Assembly (NCBI GenBank): GCA_905203195.1
Contig: CAJKVD010000047.1
Location: 1 to 6,161, forward strand
Origin: an uncultured Clostridium sp.
GTDB taxonomy: Bacteria; Bacillota; Clostridia; TANB77; CAG-508
DNA length: 6,161 nucleotides
Reading direction: 5' to 3'
Below the pieces are notes generated by a model. That model made no database searches and was not told where the DNA came from. It was given only the letters and a program-made list of their open reading frames with translations. Positions 1 to 5,980 of the stretch are shown one piece after another. The translations under genes and the position numbers were made by a program. Numbering within the stretch: the first letter of the stretch is position 1; every line of letters begins with the position of its first letter.

Positions 1-453
1 CAGCTTTCACAGGCAGGAATCAGATATAGATACTTCTTAAAGGGCGACAATTTCAAAGATCATACAAGAGATGACCAATACAAAAATTCAGATTTTTATA
101 GAAATTATCCAATGGCGGCATCAGATTACGTATCAGATGTACAAAACGAACAATCTGAGAAAACTAAAAACAGTTTTTTTGAAAATCAAAAAACAAAGAT
201 AAAAAACATTTCAAAAAACAAAATAAAGCTGAAAAAAGTGAAAAATGCCACGGGATATAAGATACAATATTCCCTAAATAAGAAATTTAAGAAGAAAGTA
301 AGAACAATCAAAACAAAGAAAACGACTTACAAAATAAAGAAACTAAAAAAGGGAAAAACCTACTATATACGCTATAAAGCGTACAGAAATAGCTCAGAAG
401 GACAGGTTAGTACAGACTGGTCAAAGACAAAAAAAATAAAATTGAAAAAATAA
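1..453 (+). CDS. C-terminal part of a secreted protein ending in a fibronectin III-like domain (5' end outside window)
   Basis: The frame is open from base 1 to the TAA at 451-453, so the first in-window ATG (112) is internal and this is the last 150 residues of a longer protein. The first ~50 residues (key text GIRYRYFLKGDNF, then RNYPMAASDY) look like the end of a globular domain that I do not recognise. From about base 200 to the stop there is one Fn3-like beta-sandwich: KLKKVKNATGYKIQYS, a middle strand with KKTTYKIKKLKKGKTYYIRYKAY, and a closing DWSKTKKIKLK. This very lysine-rich Fn3 type is common at the C-terminus of secreted enzymes and adhesins of Lachnospiraceae (family knowledge); binding to cell wall or glycan is inference. 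No LPXTG anchor follows. An intrinsic terminator follows directly, so the gene ends its transcript. Confidence 0.85.
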   Translation, partial: QLSQAGIRYRYFLKGDNFKDHTRDDQYKNSDFYRNYPMAASDYVSDVQNEQSEKTKNSFFENQKTKIKNISKNKIKLKKVKNATGYKIQYSLNKKFKKKVRTIKTKKTTYKIKKLKKGKTYYIRYKAYRNSSEGQVSTDWSKTKKIKLKK

Positions 454-460
454 AAACAAC

Positions 461-500
461 AAAGAGGACTAAGAAATGATAAAGAAGTCCTCTTTTTTTT
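461..500 (+). terminator. Intrinsic terminator of the Fn3 protein gene
   Basis: A perfect 10-bp stem pairs AAAGAGGACT (461-470) with AGTCCTCTTT (486-495) across a 15-base loop. The right arm runs straight into eight T (493-500). It lies 7 bases after the stop codon, the classic place for Rho-independent termination. Confidence 0.9.
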
Positions 501-540
501 GCATAAAAACGAAAATCAATAAAAACATTTCAAATTCTTG

Positions 541-598
541 TGAAAATGCACAAAATAAAAATAATTTTACCCCTTATAATGTTTGAAAATGCACAAAA
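541..598 (+). repeat. Two copies of a 15-bp direct repeat around a -10 box (possible operator)
   Basis: TGAAAATGCACAAAA occurs at 541-555 and again at 584-598, 43 bp apart start to start (about four helical turns). The TATAAT at 575-580 lies between them, close to the second copy. The first copy extends to TTGTG-N6-CACAA (538-553), an imperfect dyad typical of a dimeric regulator's site; the second copy lacks the left half of that dyad. A role as operator of the gene at 688 is inference. Confidence 0.4.
575..580 (+). promoter_or_regulatory. Probable -10 box for the secreted-protein/peptide unit
   Basis: A consensus TATAAT lies about 108 bases upstream of the chosen ATG at 688. The expected -35 position (about 552-557, AAAATA) is poor, so the promoter may need an activator or be weak. 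If used, transcription would start near 587 and leave a leader of roughly 100 bases, in which I see no convincing riboswitch or attenuator. Confidence 0.5.
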
Positions 599-687
599 AA
601 GGTGTTAAACTGTCGCTAGTACATTTATTCGGGCTTTCGAAGATAAATCGTAATTATATTAAAAAGGGAAGGGAGATAAGAAGAAAT

Positions 688-2673
688 ATGAAAAGAATGA
701 AAAAAGTACTATCTATTGTATTATCGCTTGCTATGATTTTGACTTCAATTACAGTATACAATACGAAAACAGCAAAGGCTGATGATGACAATGAACAAGC
801 ATTTAGTGGCTTTGAAGTTGCTATCAACGAAAAGCAGACAATTACTGCAAAATGGAGCCATAAGGTAGGTTACAAAGATTATGTTTATATCTATAGTAAA
901 GACGAAGCAGAAACTATAAATGAGAGTACAGATTTTAAAAAACAAGATTCTCATGATGCTATAAGTACTAATAATGACTGGAATTGGAACCAGAGTGCTG
1001 ATGGCGTAAATGCTGATGCTGATAACATTTATAGAAGCAAAGACTCATCAATAGAAACACAAAAAGGTGGAGAATGGGTTCTAGTTGTTCTAAGAAGAAA
1101 AAAGGACGATAATAGTCTGGTTGCTTTTCATAAATCAGATGTCATAAAAACAACTGAGTATGTGATTACAAATAAGAAATTCAATTTAAGATCAACTGGT
1201 ATAGATTATACAAAACCTGTTGCAAATACTGGTCCTACATTTATGTGGGATGCTGTTTCTGGAGCAGAAAAATATATTATTGAATATATCGATGAAGAAA
1301 CAAAAAAAATAATAGCAACATATTATTACACAAACAACCAATTTACTCATTATAAATACTTTTCAGATATTAAGGGAACAAAAGCCGGAGAAACATATAC
1401 AGTAAAGGTTTCTGCAAAAGACTCTGAAGGAAGTACTATCCATTATGAAGATGGAGATACCTATGAAATAAAAGGTGTTGCTAAATATTACGAAGCACCG
1501 GCAGTTGAAGATCCAGATAAGACAGAAAAGAATGTAGAACAGACAGGTTATACTAATGCTGAAGACATCAAAGATTGGAAAAAGTTAGAAGGAAGGACAA
1601 GTGATGGTTCAACGGCTTGGATTTCGCAGGCGGTATATGATTCAATGGCTGCGTATGAATGTAATGGTCTACTTCCAGCAGGAGATCCAGTTGGTGGAAA
1701 GCAGAAATATAATATTTCAAGTAATCTGAAAGCAGTGGATGTATTTGCTTTTGTTGCTAAGGGCGGTTGGCCAACAGCTGTTGTTATTAACGGAACACGT
1801 TATTTAAATGCAACAGCAAACACTTTAGTTTATGTAGGAAATGACTGTGTTTACATAAATCAATCATTATTGACAATACCAGAAGGACAGAATACTGCTG
1901 ATTATGTAATTACACCAGAGGGATCAAATGGAACACCTACTTTTGTATTACAATTAAGAAAAGATGAGAGATTTACTGTGTCAATTAATGGTAATGATAC
2001 TGAAAAGGTTGAAGCAAACAAGACATATACTTTACCAATTGAAGAAAATGTAGAGTATTACTATAATAACGGAAAAATTTATAAACCTGGAACAGAAGTA
2101 GAAATAACGAAAGATATAGATTTTGTTACAATAAATAATATTTCAGTTAACCTTACAAATGGCGCTGCAATCAGAATTGATGACAATCAGGCTGGTGGAA
2201 TTAGATTTAAAGCAGATGTTGATGTAACTTGTGGAGTTGACAGCGAAAAGAATAATATTATCAACGCTGTTCAGACAGGTATTCTTCTTACAACACAGGA
2301 TAAGTTAGATAAAGCAAATAATGCTGAATTAAACATTGATAATATTGAGACAATAGGAAAAGTTTTAAACATTGAAAATAAAGGATGGTTTAATGATAAA
2401 GTAGGTTCTTATTGCGCATCATTGGTGAATATAGTTGAAGCTAACTATCCGAGAACTTTTGTAGCTAGAGCATATATAAAGGTTACATCAAATGACGGAG
2501 TTGATTATGTATATTCTCAGGATAATGGTGATGAATATTCAAAATCAGTAATTAGAACCATTAAAGGAATTGCAAATAGCATTTTTAAAGATAAAACAGA
2601 ATTTAATGGTTATAGTGATGATGAAAAGTCTTTAATTAAGAAATTTGCAGGTATTGTTGATACAGCTGAATAG
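688..2673 (+). CDS. Secreted multi-domain protein with Fn3-like modules, unknown function
   Basis: 661 residues from the ATG at 688. The frame is open upstream to a TTG at 583, but only from 688 does a proper signal peptide begin (MKRMKK, hydrophobic LSIVLSLAMILTSI, cleavage likely after TAKA, residue 31), and AGGGAAGGGAG lies just ahead. Residues ~38-155 form a beta-rich module. Residues ~165-263 resemble Fn3 (FMWDAVSGAEKYIIEY, then AGETYTVKVSAKD). Residues ~290-425 are an unassigned domain with WISQAVYDSM and FVAKGGWPTAVVINGTRY. Residues ~440-490 hold a short module with YYYNNGKIYKPGTEVEI. Residues ~492-630 hold a closing domain with AAIRIDD, GGIRFKAD, GILLTT and NYPRTFVARAYIKV, a pattern I have seen at the ends of secreted clostridial proteins but cannot name. 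There is no membrane anchor, sortase motif or catalytic motif, so a surface-binding role is inferred. The TAG overlaps the ribosome site of the next gene. Confidence 0.88.
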   Translation: MKRMKKVLSIVLSLAMILTSITVYNTKTAKADDDNEQAFSGFEVAINEKQTITAKWSHKVGYKDYVYIYSKDEAETINESTDFKKQDSHDAISTNNDWNWNQSADGVNADADNIYRSKDSSIETQKGGEWVLVVLRRKKDDNSLVAFHKSDVIKTTEYVITNKKFNLRSTGIDYTKPVANTGPTFMWDAVSGAEKYIIEYIDEETKKIIATYYYTNNQFTHYKYFSDIKGTKAGETYTVKVSAKDSEGSTIHYEDGDTYEIKGVAKYYEAPAVEDPDKTEKNVEQTGYTNAEDIKDWKKLEGRTSDGSTAWISQAVYDSMAAYECNGLLPAGDPVGGKQKYNISSNLKAVDVFAFVAKGGWPTAVVINGTRYLNATANTLVYVGNDCVYINQSLLTIPEGQNTADYVITPEGSNGTPTFVLQLRKDERFTVSINGNDTEKVEANKTYTLPIEENVEYYYNNGKIYKPGTEVEITKDIDFVTINNISVNLTNGAAIRIDDNQAGGIRFKADVDVTCGVDSEKNNIINAVQTGILLTTQDKLDKANNAELNIDNIETIGKVLNIENKGWFNDKVGSYCASLVNIVEANYPRTFVARAYIKVTSNDGVDYVYSQDNGDEYSKSVIRTIKGIANSIFKDKTEFNGYSDDEKSLIKKFAGIVDTAE

Positions 2674-2682
2674 GAGGATATT

Positions 2683-2838
2683 ATGAAGAGAGAATATATA
2701 AAACCAGAAATGGACTTAATTGAATTACGTAAAGTTGATATTATTACAGCTAGTGGTGATTACGACGATACAAGTTTTATGGATTATAATACCATTATTA
2801 ATGGATTGAATGATGGTAAATATTCTAAATTCCATTAA
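2683..2838 (+). CDS. 51-residue peptide of the 'KPEM...IEL...DIITxSG' type
   Basis: Starts at ATG 2683, 9 bases after the TAG of the large secreted protein. A perfect AGGAGG (2672-2677) overlaps that stop with 5 bases of spacing, so translational coupling is likely. The peptide begins MKREYIKPEMDLIELRKVD, followed by IITASGDYDDTS and a polar tail ending GKYSKFH. There is no signal peptide, membrane segment or cysteine. Short proteins with a lysine/proline-rich start, an I/V-E-L stretch and DVIT/DIIT-(T/A)-SG followed by an acidic or glycine-rich tail recur in Clostridia as small hypotheticals (family impression from memory, not searched). The conserved front half and variable tail would also fit a leader-core precursor, but no modifying enzyme or transporter is visible in the window. 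Function unknown; that it is a real gene is well supported by ribosome site, spacing and the following terminator. Confidence 0.75.
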   Translation: MKREYIKPEMDLIELRKVDIITASGDYDDTSFMDYNTIINGLNDGKYSKFH

Positions 2839-2861
2839 TAATTAATAAAGTTTTAAAGACC

Positions 2862-2895
2862 AAAAAATCCCAGACCTTTTCGCCTGGGATTTTTT
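2862..2895. terminator. Bidirectional intrinsic terminator
   Basis: A perfect 12-bp stem pairs AAAAAATCCCAG (2862-2873) with CTGGGATTTTTT (2884-2895) around a 10-base loop. A-tract and T-tract flank the GC core, so it can stop transcripts from the plus-strand peptide gene and from the minus-strand relics that end at 2913. Confidence 0.92.
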
Positions 2896-2912
2896 ATATA
2901 AATTTCTAATTA

Positions 2913-3137
2913 TTACTGATTTAATCCATCTAACGTAATATCTTCTGACCAACCGTCATCGCCGAACACTGCCTGACCTGTGCTTGTTGTTATTTCTAAA
3001 TCAAGTTTATTTACAGATGTAAATGCCATATTTCCTTCAAGTTTAACGGAGGCTCCAGCTTTATACATTTTCCCTTCACAGTAGTAACCGTATGTTGCAG
3101 TTTTTGGAAGAATTACAACATTGTTTTCTACTGTTGC
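2913..3137 (-). pseudogene. C-terminal remnant of a secreted protein paralogous to the one at 688-2673
   Basis: Read on the minus strand, 74 open codons end at TAA (2915-2913) and spell ATVENNVVILPK, then YGYYCEGKMYKAGASVKL, then F.SVNKLDLEIT, finishing ITLDGLNQ. This matches the module at residues ~441-490 of the intact secreted protein: LP, YY, GK.YK.G..V, a later F and N, and a final T fall at corresponding places. No start codon, ribosome site or signal peptide remains. The frame continues upstream only 10 codons, into DNA that reads as recombinase in another frame, then meets a stop. It is therefore the 3' end of a lost gene, cut at about 3138. Its GC content looks higher than that of the surrounding DNA. 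The bidirectional hairpin at 2862-2895 would be its original terminator. Confidence 0.65.
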
Positions 3138-3138
3138 T

Positions 3139-3393
3139 AAATTCCAAATAGTGAAAGAAGGCTTTTATACACGCCAGTTTTCTTTTTACAGTTTTGGGCT
3201 TGAATTGAGTGTGTAGTCTTGATATGTAGTTTTCCAGTGTGCTAATGGAAGTGGCAGTTTCAAGATTTTCTTTAGCAAATTGGCTGAACTGCTTTAAGTC
3301 AATGTTGTAAGCTTTCAATGTTTTTGCGTCCATTCTTTTTTGGAATTGGCAGTGGTTTAAGTAATCTTAAATTGTGTTTTGTAATGTGTTCAT
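3139..3393 (-). pseudogene. N-terminal fragment of a tyrosine recombinase (phage/XerC-D type integrase)
   Basis: The minus strand shows AAAAAGGAG, 8 bases, then ATG (3393-3391), and MNTLQNTI followed by a TAA at codon 9 (3369-3367). The frame then runs on as DYLNHCQFQKR and MDAKTLKAYNIDLKQF, later STLENYISRL, KPKTVKRKLACIKAFFHYLEF. This is the SAM-like core-binding N-terminal domain of tyrosine recombinases: TLKAY..DL..F near the start, then the helix with T..R.L..I..FF.YL. Homology stops after LEF (3139); beyond it the frame reads junk over the secreted-protein remnant. The catalytic domain (R..H-x-x-R...Y) is absent. Two lesions, an early nonsense codon and loss of the 3' two-thirds, make it dead. 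Translation could restart at Met 3333 but would give only a DNA-binding stub. Confidence 0.75.
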
Positions 3394-3474
3394 TTGAATT
3401 CTCCTTTTTCTTTAAAATATAGATAAAATTGTAATACAAAGACGAAAAAAGTATTAATTTTGTGTAAAGTCTGA

Positions 3475-3612
3475 TATAATGAAAACACCAAGATTGAGCG
3501 GAATTTAAACGGGGATTATGTTGAGGGAACGAGAGAAAATAGATATAAAAGCTTAACAGATTTACAGTTTTTGGAAGTTCGTTTTGAGTACGAAACTGAA
3601 ATGATTATGTAA
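3475..3612 (+). pseudogene. Possible coding relic without a start codon
   Basis: An open frame of 45 codons after a TGA at 3472-3474 reads NENTKIERNLNGDYVEGT, then YKSLTDLQFLEVRFEYE, ending at TAA 3610-3612. The amino-acid mix looks protein-like and the local base composition is less A-rich than the DNA that follows. However, it has no ATG, GTG or TTG near its beginning and no ribosome site. I do not recognise a family. It could be chance in AT-rich DNA. Confidence 0.2.
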
Positions 3613-3641
3613 TTAAAACAGTGAAAAGTGTTTGCTATAAT
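3613..3641 (+). promoter_or_regulatory. Candidate extended -10 promoter for the metalloprotease gene
   Basis: TGCTATAAT (3633-3641) is a consensus extended -10. TTAAAA lies at 3613-3618 with 17 bp spacing, matching four of six -35 bases. Transcription from here would leave a leader of about 225 bases before the ATG at 3874; AT-rich boxes nearer the gene are also possible. Confidence 0.4.
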
Positions 3642-3834
3642 GAAAAAAATAGGGAATAGTTCGTTAATGAAAAAAGAAAGTTAAAAAATAAGAGGAAAGG
3701 AGAAAATGTAATAGAAGTATTCTTAAAAGTAGTGAAAGCAAATAGAAAAAGTACAAAAGAACATTTATAGTCAATATAAAATTAATATTATTAATATATT
3801 GAGTATATTGTAAGAGGAAATTGAAAAAGAAAGA

Positions 3835-3859
3835 TAGTGTGATATTAAAAATCACACTA
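3835..3859 (+). promoter_or_regulatory. Perfect inverted repeat abutting the ribosome site of the gene at 3874
   Basis: TAGTGTGAT (3835-3843) pairs with ATCACACTA (3851-3859) around ATTAAAA. It ends 3 bases before GAGGTG (3863-3868), which leads to ATG 3874. No T-run follows on the plus strand, so it is not a plus-strand terminator. It may be a repressor site or a 5' mRNA hairpin that stabilises the message or tunes ribosome access. Confidence 0.5.
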
Positions 3860-3873
3860 AAAGAGGTGAAAAA

Positions 3874-5965
3874 ATGAAAAGATTAAAAAGATTACTAGCT
3901 GTAATTATGGCGATTATTTGTGCAGGTTCTATTGCTAATTTTGATGTTAAAGCTGAAGGCTTAAAGATTAATGAAAAACATAAAAAAGCAAAGATAATAA
4001 GAGAAATTAAAGAATTAAAAACAAAAACATCATCAACATATCAGTTAGATAATGGTGCTAGATTACTAAAAGTAAATCTGGGAAGTGAAGATTCTGAAAT
4101 GGAAAAAAATGGTGGAAATTTAAAGAAAATAACAAAGGATGGAAGAAAAAAATTAAAAGAATTAGATGTGCGAAATGTAAGCAATTATTTAATGAGCAAT
4201 TCTTCAGAAACCAAAAAAAATTATTTTCCAAAAGAATTGTCCGAGACTCAAGGTGTGGTTATGGAAAACGAACAAAAAATTATCGAGTTTACACCTACTG
4301 ATTCAGAAGGCAAAAAAACTAAGGTAGACGAAAATTGTATTACATACAAAATGAAAGATGGTAAAATAGACTACAAATATTTATCTTATGAGAATGGAGT
4401 TAAGGAGGAAATAATATTAAATGAAAAAGTAGAAAATAATATTTTTTCATTTAAATTAAAGAAAGAGGACATAAAACTTGAAAAAGATGATGTCAGTAAA
4501 GAAATTAAAATTATTGAGAAAGAAAATGGTGAAGCTATAGCGTACATTGCTGCACCTAATATAAAGGACAATGGTGGAATATTAGATTATGATAATGTAC
4601 ATTATGAAATAAAAGAAGAAAAAGAAGAATACATTATAAGTGTAGTAGTTAATCAAGAATATTTAAATGATAAAGAGAGAATGTATCCTATTACTATAGA
4701 TCCAACAATGGTATGGATGGATAATAGACTTCAAAGTGCATTAGTATCAAGTTTTACAGGGCATAGAAATGTAAATATTATTAATGGAGAGAATATTGAA
4801 GTTCAGAATTGCGGGAGAAATTTTGCACCGTATACTAATACTGAATACATGTGTTTTATATCAACTGAAGGATTGCCATATACAGGAAATATGGATGAGT
4901 TTTATGGAGCAAGAATAGAGTCAGCTAATTTGAAAATTGTAGAAAGTGCAGATGTTTCTAATGGCTTAGGAATTATGGAAATTAAGGCTCCAAAAGAAAA
5001 ATGGAAAATAAGTGAAGTTACATGGAACAATCGTCCAGATACCTATGATGATGTGTGGGCTGAGTTTGCAAGTGCAGGAGTCAAAAATAGAGGACACAAT
5101 ATTGATTTAACAAAATGGGCACAAGCAGTATCGGAAGGAAAAATAGACAGGTTTAGTACTTAGAGCACGAACTAAAGGGACACGAGCATATTTTTACGGT
5201 TCATCTCTAAATAATCAAAATTATATGCAACTAAGTATAGTTTATTGGCCATATGTGATTAATGTGAATAATTATTATGATCAGGCTTTTTCTGTTAGAT
5301 ATTCGTTTGATAAGGGACATAGTGAAAGTATTCAGGAGGCAAATAAGTTAGCAAATGAGATTTTTAAAGAAGTATTAGGAATATATGCAATAAACAATGA
5401 ACCACAACAAATAGTTTCTTTAGCTGATAAATGTAAAATTGAAAGCGGAAAAGGAATAACAAAATCATCAATAGACGAAATATGTTCAGAACATAATATA
5501 AAATGTACTGATCCATATGAAATGTATGATGATTTTATTTCAAAATATCCAGGAAGTTCGAGAAATGGCATTGTTTCAATTTTGTGGACAGGCAACAAAT
5601 TGTTTGACAGTAATGGAAATGAAGCAAATAGAAGTTTTAGATGGTACAGTAATGGAATTTTTATGCAAAATATTTTTGAATCAAATATATATTTTAAGAG
5701 TATGGTTTCTTGTTTAGTTCACTAGATGCCACATATATATGGAGCACCTGACCATTATCATGAATGGATAAATGAAGAAAAGACGATATGTAGAGGAGGA
5801 GAAAGGTGTAAAACATGCCATCCTGACACAGGGAGAAATGAAAGCTGTTTGATGAATGTTGGCTGGATTGATAATATAGAGGTCGAAAACAAGAATACAC
5901 TGTTTTGTGATGAATGTGTTGAAGATATGAAAGAGTATGTAGCAAAGTGTTATAAAAATAAGTAA
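3874..5965 (+). pseudogene. Secreted WapA/RHS-leader + DNRLRE + metzincin-like zinc metalloprotease, frameshifted and with TAG at the catalytic Glu
   Basis: ATG 3874 follows GAGGTG by 5 bases. Restored length is 696 residues. Residues 1-27 are a signal peptide (cleavage likely after DVKA). Residues ~28-280 form a charged leader with ITYKMKDGKIDYKYL and the hallmark YPITIDPT (271-278) of leaders in RHS/WapA-type wall proteins. Residues ~285-460 resemble a DNRLRE beta domain (ESANLKI, W-K-I-S-EVTWNNRP). From ~465 comes the protease: SILWTGNKLFD, then VSCLVH-stop-MPHIYGAPDHYHE (616-630), a snapalysin-like HExxHxxGxxDHY site, a cysteine-rich segment and SCLMN (657-661) as a likely Met-turn. Lesions: one extra base at TTT 5152-5154 puts TAG 5161 in frame while the true frame continues as LVLRARTKG; and TAG 5723-5725 replaces catalytic Glu617. 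HEMPH also has a proline in the zinc helix. Intact, it would be an exported protease of unknown substrate; as it stands it yields 429 residues without protease. Confidence 0.8.
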
Positions 5966-5980
5966 ATTGGAGGAATGAAG

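Larger units (their letters stand above)
3394..3873. other. Gene-poor spacer of about 480 bases
   Basis: No intact gene is visible on either strand. Moving right, the spacer holds the ribosome site of the recombinase relic, a TGATATAAT box (3472-3480), a start-less open frame (3475-3612), an extended -10 TGCTATAAT (3633-3641), a purine-rich stretch with very few C (about 3640-3730), an AT-rich block of TTAATAT repeats (about 3780-3810), and the hairpin at 3835-3859. The -35 matches of both TATAAT boxes are weak. It looks like decayed coding DNA merging into the control region of the gene at 3874. Confidence 0.6.

Noticed and set aside
583..687. Upstream extension of the large secreted protein to a TTG start at 583
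   Set aside because: It would put 35 polar residues before the signal peptide, start inside the second repeat copy directly after the -10 box, and has no ribosome site.
3076..3138. Continuation of the recombinase frame beyond LEF (cysteine/serine-rich end)
   Set aside because: This stretch is the secreted-protein remnant read in the wrong frame; the alternative frame gives a sequence matching the neighbouring intact protein.
3098..3577. 13-bp direct repeat CAGTTTTTGGAAG at 3098-3110 and 3565-3577, considered as attachment sites of the recombinase
   Set aside because: A shared 13-mer is expected by chance in AT-rich DNA of this size, and the first copy lies within coding-derived sequence; no integrated segment is defined by the pair.
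3696..3711. AAAGGAG followed by ATG-TAA, a start-stop element
   Set aside because: Spacing of 3 bases is too short for good initiation, the region is purine-rich by composition, and no coding frame follows that would need it.
5332..5598. Antisense open frame over the protease gene, and similar antisense frames at 745-954, 3664-3855, 4386-4571 and 5694-5993
   Set aside because: No ribosome sites or recognisable protein features; they mirror the composition of the real coding strand or AT-rich spacer.
5517..5717. A 66-codon plus-strand frame overlapping the protease
   Set aside because: It lies wholly within the protease frame and has no domain-like content.
5726..5965. A separate 79-residue cysteine-rich protein starting at ATG 5726
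   Set aside because: It begins directly after TAG in the same frame, has no ribosome site, and its first residues complete the zinc-binding motif of the upstream part.
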